DNA of 64,000 nucleotides from Arthrobacter cryoconiti. Its GTDB lineage: Bacteria > Actinomycetota > Actinomycetes > Actinomycetales > Micrococcaceae. The stretch lies in assembly GCF_020905375.1 (NCBI RefSeq), contig NZ_JAJJBU010000003.1, forward strand, positions 124,001 to 188,000, written 5' to 3'. A program made the translations under genes and the position numbers. Below, piece by piece: positions 1 to 8,851 of this stretch (position 1 is the stretch's first letter; every line of letters begins with the position of its first letter). Below the pieces are notes generated by a model. That model saw only the letters and a list, made by a program, of their open reading frames with translations, did not search any database and had not been told where the DNA came from.

Positions 1-1
1 C

Positions 2-1117
2 GTTATCCAAGGAGGTGCCGGGACGTCGTCGAACATGAACGCCAATGAGGTCATCGCCAACCGTGCCTTGGAAATCTTGGGCCACAAAAAGGGTGAGTAC
101 CAATTTCTGCATCCCAACGACCACGTCAATCTGAGCCAATCCACCAATGATGTGTACCCCACGGCTGTCAACGTGGCTACGATCTTTGCTGCCAAGTCGT
201 TGGTAAAGGCCATGGAATATCTGGGCGTCGCATTCTCTGAGAAAGCTGTTGAGTTCAAACACGTCGTGAAGATGGGGCGCACCCAGCTCCAAGATGCAGT
301 GCCCATGACGTTGGGTCAAGAATTCAACACTTACGCTGTCACCCTGGGCGAGGACCGTGCCCGGCTCGCAGAATCTGCGTTGTTGGTCCACGAGATCAAC
401 CTAGGTGCCACGGCCATCGGTACTGGTCTGAACGCACCGGCGGGGTACGCAGAATTGGCCCGGACGCATCTGGCGGAAATCTCTGGACTTCCACTGGTGA
501 CCTCTTTGGACCTCATTGAGGCTACCCAGGACGTTGGAGCGTTTGTGCACCTTTCGGGTGTACTTAAGCGTGTTGCTGTGAAGCTCTCCAAGGTGTGCAA
601 CGATCTCCGTCTTCTCTCCTCCGGCCCGCGTGCAGGCTTCGGCGAGATCACCTTGCCGGCTGTGCAGGCGGGCTCGTCGATCATGCCCGGAAAGGTGAAC
701 CCGGTGATTCCGGAAGTAGTCAATCAGGTGGCCTACGAGGTTATCGGCAACGACGTGACGGTTACGATGGCTGCCGAGGGTGGACAGTTGCAGCTCAACG
801 CCTTTGAGCCCATCATTGTGCACAGTCTGACCAAGAGTATGCGCCACCTGGAAGCAGCCTGCTACACGTTGGCAGATAAGTGCATTCGGGGCATCACCGC
901 TCACGAGGACAAGTTGCGGGCCCAAGTGGAACACTCCATTGGTCTGGTGACAGCGCTGACCCCGAAGCTAGGTTATGCGGCCTCGACGATGATCGCTCTA
1001 GAAGCGCTAAATAGCGGTCGAGGAGTGGCGGAGCTGGTCCTGGAACACAAATTGCTCACTGTCGAAGAATTGGATGAGTTGCTGCGCCCGGAGTACCTAG
1101 CTAATCTCAGCGACTAA
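2..1117 (+). CDS. aspA: Aspartate ammonia-lyase, 5' partial
   Basis: C-terminal 371 codons of a fumarase/aspartase superfamily lyase, which deaminates L-aspartate to fumarate and ammonia in the cytoplasm. The frame is open from base 2, so the start lies outside the window. Visible signatures are QGGAGTSSNMN, the STNDVYPTA substrate loop, TQLQDAVPMT and the catalytic SS-loop GSSIMPGKVNPV. QGGAGTSSNMNANE and the length favour aspartase over fumarase. It ends in TAA with no obvious strong hairpin before the next gene. Fumarase C is the main alternative and is judged less likely. Confidence 0.88.
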   Translation, partial: VIQGGAGTSSNMNANEVIANRALEILGHKKGEYQFLHPNDHVNLSQSTNDVYPTAVNVATIFAAKSLVKAMEYLGVAFSEKAVEFKHVVKMGRTQLQDAVPMTLGQEFNTYAVTLGEDRARLAESALLVHEINLGATAIGTGLNAPAGYAELARTHLAEISGLPLVTSLDLIEATQDVGAFVHLSGVLKRVAVKLSKVCNDLRLLSSGPRAGFGEITLPAVQAGSSIMPGKVNPVIPEVVNQVAYEVIGNDVTVTMAAEGGQLQLNAFEPIIVHSLTKSMRHLEAACYTLADKCIRGITAHEDKLRAQVEHSIGLVTALTPKLGYAASTMIALEALNSGRGVAELVLEHKLLTVEELDELLRPEYLANLSD

Positions 1118-1306
1118 ATAACTGAGCGGCAATGACGCAAGCAACGATTTCATTGAGCAGCTGATGCGGGTGTGGGGCGGGTAAACCCGCATGAGCTGCA
1201 CAATGAATGGCGCAAGTGCCCTAGTGGGAATAGTTTCCCGATACTGCTAGTTGGAAACTATTAGATGCAAACGCATAAGTATCGCGGTGGCAAATAAGGA
1301 GTTGCA

Positions 1307-1993
1307 GTGCAGCGCACGATCATTGTTGTTTCAGCCGGTCTCGGCGTTCCCTCCACTACTCGCATGCTGGCGGACCAATTGGCCTCGGCAGTCCAGAACC
1401 AGCTGGGCGAGCTGGGAACCCAGGCCGTGATCGACGTCGTCGATCTTCGAGACCTTGCTACCGAGATCACCAACGCCATGGTGAGCGGTTACGCTGGGCC
1501 GGTTCTGGCGGACGTGATCGCTCGGGTTGGTAACGCTGATGCCATGATTGCCGTGACGCCCACGTTTAACGCCTCCTACAGTGGGCTCTTCAAATCCTTC
1601 TTCGACGTGCTGGAGCCCAAGTTTCTGGACGGCATGCCGGTACTCTTTGGGGCCACCGGTGGAACGTCGCGGCACTCGCTAGTGCTGGAGATGGCGATGC
1701 GTCCGCTGTTCAGCTATCTGCGCGCCCGGACAATGCCCACTGCCGTCTATGCTTCTCCCGAAGACTGGGGGCAAGGTGGTTCCGACTCCTTGGACCGTCG
1801 GGTTGCTCAGGCTGCCGGTGAACTTGCCGCTGTACTTGCTGTTGCGCAAGGTGCGACGTCGGCCGCGTCGGTTGGTGCGACGCCGGCAGACGGGTTCGCC
1901 CCGGATCACAAAGCAATACGAAGTGCCTATCAAGCGGAAAAGTTGTCATCCCTGCCGTTTGAGCAACTTCTGGAGCAAACCCAGCGTCGCTAG
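1307..1993 (+). CDS. NAD(P)H-dependent FMN reductase (flavodoxin-like)
   Basis: 228-residue flavoprotein of the NADPH-dependent FMN reductase family. These enzymes reduce FMN, usually to supply a two-component flavin monooxygenase. The N-terminus is a beta strand followed by a phosphate-binding loop (VVSAGLGVPSTTRML), and TPTFNASYSGLFKSFFDVL is the typical flavin-binding loop. GTG start, chosen because AAGGAG lies 5 bases upstream. The product resembles the actinobacterial CE1759-type reductases, which usually sit beside a luciferase-like monooxygenase; no such partner is adjacent here. Function from family only; the electron acceptor is unknown. Confidence 0.78.
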   Translation: MQRTIIVVSAGLGVPSTTRMLADQLASAVQNQLGELGTQAVIDVVDLRDLATEITNAMVSGYAGPVLADVIARVGNADAMIAVTPTFNASYSGLFKSFFDVLEPKFLDGMPVLFGATGGTSRHSLVLEMAMRPLFSYLRARTMPTAVYASPEDWGQGGSDSLDRRVAQAAGELAAVLAVAQGATSAASVGATPADGFAPDHKAIRSAYQAEKLSSLPFEQLLEQTQRR

Positions 1994-1998
1994 GGAGC

Positions 1999-3069
1999 TT
2001 AGAAGAACGACTGGATGGGCTTGGTAGTCAACGGTGGTGGGTCTAGCTTGTCCAAGATGACCGTCAAGGCTGTGCGGTAGATGTCCGGATGGATCTCCGG
2101 GCTCGCGTGACCGGTATGCGGGATGTCGTATTCGAACGTCGAATTGTGCACAAAGAGTGTCTTCCAGCCGGCAATAGCCAACCGCGCATTGACGATGAAA
2201 TCCTCGGGGTCATAAAGCAATCCGATCCCGGTGCTGTGTGGAATATTTCCATCGTATTGGGCGGGGAATGACTGGAGAAAGGTGGCTTGAGTCGTGTCCA
2301 AGATCAGGGAATTTTTGAGCCCGTCGAAAGAGCTGTTGATTCCCGAGCGCGCGGCCTCATACATTCCTTGACCGTTGGGGTTGCTCAGCCCACTCCACAC
2401 GCCCGCGCCGATGCGCCCCAGCACGCCCAGATACGGAACCACCCTCCCGGCTAAGGAAATGTACTCTTTGCCGGGGTCTAGGACGTCGCGCACATTGCTC
2501 GGGCTAGAGCCCATCACGATGATCTTGACGTGGATCCCGTTTTCTTCCAGCAGTGAGGCCAGCACGACGGCGGCCATTCCGCCGAAGCTGTCCCCGTAGA
2601 AGTAGACGGTGTCGATCTTGCGTTCGTAGGTGTCGCGCTGAATAGCAATGAAGAGCTGGGCAATGTCGATGCCACCGTTGGAATAGCCGATGTAGGAGGC
2701 CGGAGCGCGCTCATTCATGGTGCGTTGAAGCGCTTCCAGCTTCCGGCCCGTGTCCCTGTAGCTAACTCCGAATCCACCCAATAGGTACCACGTCTTGCCT
2801 GGGAACCTGTTGGCTGCCGTCTTGTTGTCGTCATTATCCGGGGTCGTGACACGGAACTGTGCCCGCTCTGTCAGGAGGTAGTCCACGGCAATGTTCGCTT
2901 TGAACGCGGTGGCTGCGGCGGCCAATCCCACGGAGGCGATGGCTGCCCGGCGTCGAAGATAAATCGGCTCCCTAGCTTTGCTCTGGTGCTGGTTGGACTT
3001 GTGGGCAGGGTGATGAGCGCCGTCGTCGGACTTCGACGGGAGGGGACGGTTCTTCTTTTTCGCTGCCAT
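1999..3069 (-). CDS. Exported or membrane-anchored alpha/beta hydrolase-like protein
   Basis: 356 residues. A basic, low-complexity N-terminus (MAAKKKNRPLPSK) is followed by an Arg-rich stretch and an Ala-rich hydrophobic segment at about 43-63, suggesting a membrane anchor or uncleaved signal. The rest looks like an alpha/beta hydrolase: YFYGDSFGGMAA around Ser161 is the nucleophile elbow, preceded by a second GYSNGG turn at 128-133. A candidate catalytic His lies in DIPHTGHASPE near the C-terminus. Substrate unknown. It converges on the FMN reductase gene with 5 bp between them, so the two are not co-transcribed. Confidence 0.6.
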   Translation of the reverse strand: MAAKKKNRPLPSKSDDGAHHPAHKSNQHQSKAREPIYLRRRAAIASVGLAAAATAFKANIAVDYLLTERAQFRVTTPDNDDNKTAANRFPGKTWYLLGGFGVSYRDTGRKLEALQRTMNERAPASYIGYSNGGIDIAQLFIAIQRDTYERKIDTVYFYGDSFGGMAAVVLASLLEENGIHVKIIVMGSSPSNVRDVLDPGKEYISLAGRVVPYLGVLGRIGAGVWSGLSNPNGQGMYEAARSGINSSFDGLKNSLILDTTQATFLQSFPAQYDGNIPHSTGIGLLYDPEDFIVNARLAIAGWKTLFVHNSTFEYDIPHTGHASPEIHPDIYRTALTVILDKLDPPPLTTKPIQSFF

Positions 3070-3197
3070 AATGTATCGCTCTATTCTTTCACGGCAGGAC
3101 TATGAAGCGCGCACCGCCCACTAGCACCCTGATGAAGTTGATGAAGTGGGCAAGCCAAGAACTGGCTCGTGGCTAAGATGGGTGGCACGATTAGAGA

Positions 3198-3920
3198 ATG
3201 CAAGATTTCTGGCACTTCGCAGGTAATTTTTGGTGGCTGGCGTTCCCAGTTGCGGGTATCTTGGGCGGCTGGGGGCGGGCCATCTCCAAGGCTAATGAAC
3301 GCCGGCATGCGCAGAGGATCGAGATGTACAAGCTCCAACATCCCGAATTGGCGTCGTCGAAGGGTCCGGAACTTTACCCGCCGTTGCAGGATCCAGGCGC
3401 ATTCACGGAGGTGGACGTCGAGAAAGCGATGGATGAGCACAACGGCGTGAACCGCCGCTGGCTGGACTATGAACTGGACGTGGGGAAGCTCATTGATTTT
3501 CCCATGATGACCGATGTTCGCCAGCCACTGACGGTAGCGTTCCTGCGGGCCAAGCGCGACGCCGATGCCCTCAAGCCGGTGTCCGCATCCGAAGTGACGT
3601 CAAAGTCCCGTTGGGATGATTATCGTAACGCTGTCAACGCCTACGGTGTGGCTTTTGACGTTGCGGAAAAAGAGGCTCAGCGCGTCAAAGATTCAGCATT
3701 CTCCGAGCCTGAGCGGCAAAGGCTAGGCACTGCACGCAAACTTGTGAATATTGCACAAGATGAGGCAGCAAGCTCCGCTGAGCGCCAAACCGCCTACAAG
3801 CGGGCTCGTAAAGAACTGGACGGGATACTTCTGCTCCCGGACGTGACGGTCGCCGCACTTGAGCAAAAAGTGGCACGTATGATCGACGTCGCAAAACGGG
3901 CTGACACTCCGAACTACTAA
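3198..3920 (+). CDS. Unrecognised protein with N-terminal membrane anchor
   Basis: 240 residues, not recognised. One hydrophobic Trp-rich segment lies at about 4-26 (DFWHFAGNFWWLAFPVAGIL). The rest is a long charged, probably helical cytoplasmic region rich in Ala, Lys and Glu, with coiled-coil character around 150-235. ATG start with only a weak upstream purine stretch. It stands alone between a minus-strand hydrolase and a downstream SDR. Reading quality and codon use match neighbouring genes, so it is probably real, but no function is proposed. Confidence 0.6.
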   Translation: MQDFWHFAGNFWWLAFPVAGILGGWGRAISKANERRHAQRIEMYKLQHPELASSKGPELYPPLQDPGAFTEVDVEKAMDEHNGVNRRWLDYELDVGKLIDFPMMTDVRQPLTVAFLRAKRDADALKPVSASEVTSKSRWDDYRNAVNAYGVAFDVAEKEAQRVKDSAFSEPERQRLGTARKLVNIAQDEAASSAERQTAYKRARKELDGILLLPDVTVAALEQKVARMIDVAKRADTPNY

Positions 3921-4058
3921 GGCGCAGAGCCATCCGGCAGAGAGTGAAGAGCATCGCCGCCGCGGCGTGCTCCGTTGGAATACCCTGACCGGGTCTATCT
4001 TTAGATGACAGCATCCCGCTGGTCGCAGAGCGCTGGTCGCAGAGCAAGGACGCAAAAG

Positions 4059-4877
4059 ATGTCACGCACAGTTGTAATTACGGGCGCCAGCAATGGCATT
4101 GGCGCAGCAGCAGCAAAAATGTTGGCGGAACCTGGGGACACGTTGGTCGTCGTCGGGCGTTCCCCGAAACGGACTCAAGCGATTGCGAAGGAACTGGAAG
4201 CGGACTTCTTCATCACCGACTTCGCAGAGCTAAAACAGGTGCGCGAGCTTGCGGCCAATTTGCTGGATCGATACCCCCACATCGATGTTCTAGCTAATAA
4301 CGCGGGCGGTGTCATGAATAAGCGTGAGGTGACGGTGGACGGTCATGAGAAGACGTTCCAAATCAATCACCTGGCACCATTTTTGCTGACTACATTGATG
4401 ATCGATCGGCTTACTGCAAATCGGAGCATCGTGATCAACACTTCCAGCGCTGCCAATAAGGTGATGGCTCGCTTCAACATTGATGATCTGGAATCGCAGC
4501 AGGACTATTCGGCCGCGCGAGCCTACGGAAATGCGAAGTTGGAGAATATCCTCTTCACCCGTGAACTGCAGCGTCGATACGGTGATCACGGCGTCACCGC
4601 TGTGGCTTTCCATCCTGGAATTGTCGCTACCGGCTTCGCCGCCGAATCCACAAACCTCATGAAGGCGCTTTATTCAGGGGTAGCAAGACGCCTATTGCTC
4701 TCCTCAGAGCAGGGAGCAGACACCCTGGTGTGGCTTGCGACCACCACACCAGGCACAGACTGGATACCGGGGGAGTATTACAGCAAGCGCAAGGTGGCCA
4801 AGGCCAGCAAGCTTGCCTATGACCCCGAGCTGGCACGCCAGCTTTGGGACCGGAGTGCAGCCATGGTGGCTCGCTAG
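4059..4877 (+). CDS. Short-chain dehydrogenase/reductase
   Basis: 272-residue classical SDR. It has the Rossmann motif TGASNGIG near the N-terminus, NNAGG after the fourth strand, INTSS for the catalytic Ser, and YGNAK as the YxxxK active site. The layout resembles retinol dehydrogenase/WW-domain-oxidoreductase-like SDRs; the substrate cannot be told. The ATG at 4059 is preferred because CAAGGA sits 8 bases upstream. An in-frame ATG at 4005 would add 18 unconserved-looking residues translated from a short direct repeat (GCTGGTCGCAGAGC twice). The stop overlaps the end of convergent idi by 3-4 bp. Confidence 0.8.
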   Translation: MSRTVVITGASNGIGAAAAKMLAEPGDTLVVVGRSPKRTQAIAKELEADFFITDFAELKQVRELAANLLDRYPHIDVLANNAGGVMNKREVTVDGHEKTFQINHLAPFLLTTLMIDRLTANRSIVINTSSAANKVMARFNIDDLESQQDYSAARAYGNAKLENILFTRELQRRYGDHGVTAVAFHPGIVATGFAAESTNLMKALYSGVARRLLLSSEQGADTLVWLATTTPGTDWIPGEYYSKRKVAKASKLAYDPELARQLWDRSAAMVAR

Positions 4878-5443
4878 TTCAATGCATTGCCCAGAGTTCC
4901 GGCCAGCGCTCCGCCCGTGTAGATTCCTTGTGCAATTTGCTCCACAAGCCACGGGCTGAACGCGAAAGGTGTCGCGGTCGCAGACTCTTCGAGATCGACG
5001 ATCTCGATCCAAGCGACCTCGCAGGCTTCCTCTGGGTTGGCCCTGACGTCGCCGTCCCCTACATAGACCGCAGTGTAGACAGGGCAGACTTCGTTCTCCA
5101 CGATCCCGGACGCGTCCACTGCACGGTATTGGAAGTTGGGCAGGGCCGGGCGGATGTCGGTGACTTCCACGTTAAGTTCCACGGCGGCTCGACGCCTGAT
5201 GGCGTCCTCGAAAGTCTCGCCAGGGGCCGGATGGCCACAGAACGAGTTGGTCCACACTCCGGGCCACGTCTGCTTGCCCAGAGCGCGCCGGGTGGCCAGT
5301 GTGCGGCCCTGACCGTCGAGTAGGTGGCAGGAGAACGCTAAATGGAGGGGAGTGTTGGTGCTGTGGACCGTCGATTTGTCCGCGGTGCCGATGTGCCTAC
5401 CGTCGTCGTCGAGTAGGGTGACCAATTCTATGGCAGAAGACAT
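4874..5443 (-). CDS. idi: Isopentenyl-diphosphate delta-isomerase, type I
   Basis: 189 residues, normal length for the Nudix-fold type I isomerase that interconverts IPP and DMAPP for isoprenoid synthesis. Catalytic Cys is in TNSFCGHP and catalytic Glu in ENEVCPV. The metal-binding His residues and HLAFSCHL are present, and the Nudix-like region GETFEDAIRRRAAVEL is intact. ATG start with GAAAGGA 6-7 bases upstream. The gene is convergent with the SDR and its last bases overlap it. No carotenoid genes are adjacent in the window. Confidence 0.92.
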   Translation of the reverse strand: MSSAIELVTLLDDDGRHIGTADKSTVHSTNTPLHLAFSCHLLDGQGRTLATRRALGKQTWPGVWTNSFCGHPAPGETFEDAIRRRAAVELNVEVTDIRPALPNFQYRAVDASGIVENEVCPVYTAVYVGDGDVRANPEEACEVAWIEIVDLEESATATPFAFSPWLVEQIAQGIYTGGALAGTLGNALN

Positions 5444-5473
5444 GGCGTCCTTTCAAAAGAGCTCATGGACAGT

Positions 5474-6565
5474 CTAAGGTTTCAGAACTTTGCGTGTGGA
5501 CGCTCGCCGTCGCGCTTGCCACGGACCGATCTGAAGCACCGTCCGCCAACCCTCACCAGAGTTATCAGAAGGTTGTTCGGAAGCCGTTTTAGACGCTGGG
5601 AAACGCGCAGTTGTAGCAAGGGATTCTGCGGCTATTTGCTCGCGGGCACCATCGATGATGCGCTGACATTTTTCTTCCGTTTCGTTGACGATGAATTCCT
5701 TCCGTGCAGCCAGCGCCACTTTACTGAGTTCGCAGAACCACTGAGCCGCAAGTGTGGCAACGCCCAGTACGCCAGCCGCTGCCCAGGTCAGGACCACCTC
5801 CGCGTCGCGGACGCCGTCGGGCGGGGCAAACAGCTCTTGGAGGGTGAACCCGAAGGAGAATAGCGAAATGATGGCCAGGGGCACCAGCCATTTTCCGGCG
5901 GCCAACTTGTAATTCAGGAAGAGGCGTTTCAAAAGATATCGCGTACGTGCAGGCCTACGGGCGTCGTTTTTCAAATACGTCAACTGTTCCATGAGCGTGG
6001 GTCGCGCCAGAGACTCGTGCACCGTGAAGAAAGCGTTGAATGCTTTGTCCGTGTGCGCCTTGGCTCGACGAGCGCGCCGAGATACCCGCAATTTGTCTAA
6101 TTCCACGCAAAAATAGGAAATTCGTTGCAGATTAAGCGTCCCCAATCGCTGGGCGTCGGAAAGATCCGCCAGCAATTCTGGGAGCCCCACATGGGCGTCC
6201 CGCAGGAATAGGTTGTAGATGATGGCAACGGCCACCATATACAGCAGCAAGAGAATCACAGTGGACAGGACGCCCGGAACGAAGAAGGGGTCAAAAGGCA
6301 ATTTTGTGGTTGAAAGATACGTGGCAGCGAGGCTGGACGTCACACCCATTACGTAGTTCGCAATCAGTGTCAATAAACCAAAAATTAGCACCGTATGGAA
6401 AAACAGATGACTCTTTTCTCGCGTTTGCTGGTTGGGTCCAGCGTCGGCGGAGAGCTTCCTGCGTTGGCGCGCATTCTCAGGAATCTGGACCGAAATAGAC
6501 ACCAGTGCAAGCACCAGGAAAAAGATTACGACCCAGGACGCTGGGCCCTCTAAGACGATCTCCAC
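5474..6565 (-). CDS. Unrecognised multi-pass membrane protein
   Basis: 363 residues, not recognised. Hydrophobic segments are visible near residues 8-27, 53-75, 95-120, 225-245 and 258-280, giving about five membrane spans. Between spans 3 and 4 lies a long basic cytoplasmic region of about 100 residues. The C-terminal tail of about 80 residues is hydrophilic. It lies 30 bp upstream of idi on the same strand, so it may be co-transcribed with it, but nothing ties it to isoprenoid metabolism. No enzymatic motif was found. Confidence 0.6.
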   Translation of the reverse strand: MEIVLEGPASWVVIFFLVLALVSISVQIPENARQRRKLSADAGPNQQTREKSHLFFHTVLIFGLLTLIANYVMGVTSSLAATYLSTTKLPFDPFFVPGVLSTVILLLLYMVAVAIIYNLFLRDAHVGLPELLADLSDAQRLGTLNLQRISYFCVELDKLRVSRRARRAKAHTDKAFNAFFTVHESLARPTLMEQLTYLKNDARRPARTRYLLKRLFLNYKLAAGKWLVPLAIISLFSFGFTLQELFAPPDGVRDAEVVLTWAAAGVLGVATLAAQWFCELSKVALAARKEFIVNETEEKCQRIIDGAREQIAAESLATTARFPASKTASEQPSDNSGEGWRTVLQIGPWQARRRASTRKVLKP

Positions 6566-6625
6566 AGCGATAACTTTCCCTTGAGAGCTGATAGAACTGC
6601 GGCATTTTCAGTACGCTGGGACGCG

Positions 6626-7723
6626 CTATGCCTTAGCAATGGCCTCTTTCAGAGCACCGAGCACCAAAATCACTGATGCAGGGTTGGCATTAGGTCCCAT
6701 CATGCCAATACGCCACACTGAAGACGCAAATTTACCCGCGCCGGAACCGATCTCAAGACTGAAATGCTCCAGGAGATACGCCCGCACCGCCGCAGAATTC
6801 ACACCCTCCGGTACGCGCACGGTGGTCAGGCTGGGCAGACGGAAGCCTTCCGCCGCGAAAAGCTCCAGCCCCATTTCCTGCAGGCCGTTCTGAAGTGCGA
6901 CGCCGGCAGCCGTGTGGCGGGCCTGAACTGCTTCGAGTCCTTCATTGAGGAGGTGACCCAAACCAGCCTCCAGGCTGGCGATCATGGCGACCGGAGCCGT
7001 GTGGTGGTAGGTGCGGGCAGTGCCGCTGGCGGCACCCACATATCCGCCCAACAGTCCTAAATCCAGGTACCAGGATTGCGGATTTTTGTTGCGGCGCTCG
7101 AAGGCGGCATCGGAAATCGTGAACGGAGACAGGCCAGGGGCAACACCGAGGCACTTTTGCGTGCCGGCGTAGCCGACGTCGATTCCCCAATCGTCAGCGC
7201 GTAGTTCAAGACCGCCAATGGAGGTGACGGCGTCGGTGATCAGCAGCGCATCCCCCTTGAGTTGGCCCAGCGCAGCAATATCGGAGCGCACTCCCGTGGA
7301 CGTTTCAGCGTGCACTGCGGCCATCACCTTGGGGCTCGGGTGAGCCGCAGCGACGCGTTGTGGATCGATCGGCTGGCCCCACTCGTGGTCCACGCGAACC
7401 ACTTCGGCTCCCGTGCGCCGGGCAACCTCACACATGCGTTCACCAAAGAGACCGTTGACGGCCACGACGGCAACTTCGCCGGGGGAGAGCATGTTCACGA
7501 AAGCTGCTTCCATGCCGGCCGAGCCCGTTCCGCTGAGCGGAAGCGTCCGAGCATTGGCGGTACCCCACACCTGACGTAGCCCGTTGCACGTGGCATCCAG
7601 GATTTCGATGAAGAGAGGATCGAGATGTCCCAACACAGGGTGGCCCAGCGCTGCGATGGCTTCCGGGTAACAATTGCTTGGGCCAGGGCCGAACAGATGC
7701 CGGTAGGTCAGGGACTGGCTCAC
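6626..7723 (-). CDS. Class V aminotransferase (alanine-glyoxylate/serine-pyruvate type)
   Basis: 365-residue PLP enzyme of the alanine-glyoxylate/serine-pyruvate aminotransferase branch. It has GPGPSNCYPE near the N-terminus, LSGTGSAGMEA for cofactor-phosphate contact, ITDAVTSIGG with the Asp that binds the pyridine nitrogen, and AGTQKCLG with the Schiff-base Lys. The C-terminal domain keeps the expected IGMMGP. It transfers amino groups between Ala or Ser and 2-oxo acids such as glyoxylate; exact substrates are not decided by sequence. ATG start with AAAGGAGCATTCCGTG-like purines just upstream. Confidence 0.85.
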   Translation of the reverse strand: MSQSLTYRHLFGPGPSNCYPEAIAALGHPVLGHLDPLFIEILDATCNGLRQVWGTANARTLPLSGTGSAGMEAAFVNMLSPGEVAVVAVNGLFGERMCEVARRTGAEVVRVDHEWGQPIDPQRVAAAHPSPKVMAAVHAETSTGVRSDIAALGQLKGDALLITDAVTSIGGLELRADDWGIDVGYAGTQKCLGVAPGLSPFTISDAAFERRNKNPQSWYLDLGLLGGYVGAASGTARTYHHTAPVAMIASLEAGLGHLLNEGLEAVQARHTAAGVALQNGLQEMGLELFAAEGFRLPSLTTVRVPEGVNSAAVRAYLLEHFSLEIGSGAGKFASSVWRIGMMGPNANPASVILVLGALKEAIAKA

Positions 7724-8160
7724 GGAATGCTCCTTTGCGCGGAAATTTTAGACTCATCGTCAGCATAAGCCAGCACGGCACACCTTTCGAAAATGAACGC
7801 GCCATGCGTGAAGTGGCTTCCTTGACCGCCCAGCCTTACTCGCCGCTTCGTGAGAACATGCGTAGGTCGCCGGCATCCTCCACTTTGAAGCTGGTATCAG
7901 GCTAGACACAGTCCCTAGCGAAGATACCGGTCCGGACAGAGACTGACATGCGGGAATTTCGTGCCGTGGTGGCGACTAGCAGAGAAGAAGGAAAGCTGGT
8001 GGGCGCCGGAAAGGTGGTCTCCTTAGTGCACCTTGTGGGCCGGGCAGCCGTGGGTGAAAGCGCTCCCTGCCGCTGTCCCGAATGCGTGCTGGGTCAAGGT
8101 CACGGAGCCGTTGTGGAGGACTAGCCGCTGGTGCGCACCGGCGATACCACGCAGGCGAAA
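7724..8160. other. Gene-poor stretch between aminotransferase and copC
   Basis: About 440 bases with no convincing long gene. The first part is the upstream region of the aminotransferase. The rest holds only one short plus-strand frame with a Cys cluster (listed separately) and, at its right end, the copC terminator. Confidence 0.5.
7999..8124 (+). CDS. Possible 41-residue Cys-rich small protein
   Basis: GTG-initiated frame with AAGGAAAG about 7 bases upstream. It encodes a 41-residue peptide whose second half contains PCRCPECVLGQGHG, a CxCxxC cluster followed by a His, as in small metal-binding peptides. It lies on the strand opposite copC-ycnI, just beyond the copC terminator. The frame is short and could be chance; the metal-ligand spacing next to copper genes is the only reason to list it. 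Confidence 0.22.
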   Translation: MGAGKVVSLVHLVGRAAVGESAPCRCPECVLGQGHGAVVED

Positions 8161-8209
8161 CCGGCTGCCTCCGCTATCATCCGGAAGGACATGCTGCGGA
8201 GGCAGCCGG
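8161..8209 (-). terminator. Terminator hairpin after copC
   Basis: Perfect 14-bp inverted repeat (arms 8161-8174 and 8196-8209, arm CCGGCTGCCTCCGC) 10 bp past the copC stop. On the minus strand the stem is followed by TTTCG, consistent with an intrinsic terminator. Confidence 0.65.
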
Positions 8210-8218
8210 CGTTCACGT

Positions 8219-8842
8219 TTACTCTGGAGTCTTGTTCAGAACCCTTTTGGCTACGAACAATCCGACGACAATCAGCACTAGAAGCCCAGCTCCGGCAGCG
8301 ATGATCCCCCACGGGACGCTTGAATCTGAGGTAGTTACCGCTGCGGTATCCGTCGGGGACGCCGCAGCGATCACCGCAGCGGAGGCTTCCCCTGTGGCGG
8401 CCGCAGTAGGCGCCACTGCGGAGCCCACCGCGGCGCCAGTCGCAGGGGCTGCGGTCGTGAAGGAGAAAGTGCCCTCGATCGGGTGCGAATCCGAAGAGAC
8501 TATCCGCCATTGAACCGTGTAATGCCCTGCGGGAGCACCAGGCTTGACGCCTTGGGACACGTCACTATCGACAATACCTACGGGACCTTGGGCCCAGTTT
8601 GTTCCGGCATCATCGTTGATCAAGATCTCCGAGCCGATCTCGATGGGTGTGTGGCTGAAAGTCAGCCCGATCTTCTCCGGCATGACCTGAACCGTGGAAC
8701 CGTCGGTCGGGCTCGTGGTTTCTATTTGATCGTGCGCTTGCGCCGCAGCCATGGGGACCATAAATGCGGCGAGAGCCACGAACGCCAGCAACATTCGTGT
8801 CAGTGGACGCATCCGCTTTCGTGCTTGGACTGGATGACTCAT
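8219..8842 (-). CDS. copC: CopC-domain copper-binding protein, membrane anchored
   Basis: 207 residues. A signal peptide with basic n-region and hydrophobic core ends at ...MAAAQA-H37, so the mature protein would begin with His, the N-terminal Cu(II) ligand of CopC proteins. The CopC fold follows (TSPTDGSTVQVMPEKIGLTF; VSSDSHPIEGTFSFT with the second conserved Asp/His region). An Ala/Thr-rich linker leads to a C-terminal membrane helix at about 178-198 and a short basic tail. It probably holds copper outside the membrane. The gene is 9 bp downstream of ycnI and ends at a strong terminator. No CopD domain is fused. Confidence 0.88.
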   Translation of the reverse strand: MSHPVQARKRMRPLTRMLLAFVALAAFMVPMAAAQAHDQIETTSPTDGSTVQVMPEKIGLTFSHTPIEIGSEILINDDAGTNWAQGPVGIVDSDVSQGVKPGAPAGHYTVQWRIVSSDSHPIEGTFSFTTAAPATGAAVGSAVAPTAAATGEASAAVIAAASPTDTAAVTTSDSSVPWGIIAAGAGLLVLIVVGLFVAKRVLNKTPE

Positions 8843-8851
8843 GAGAACCCC

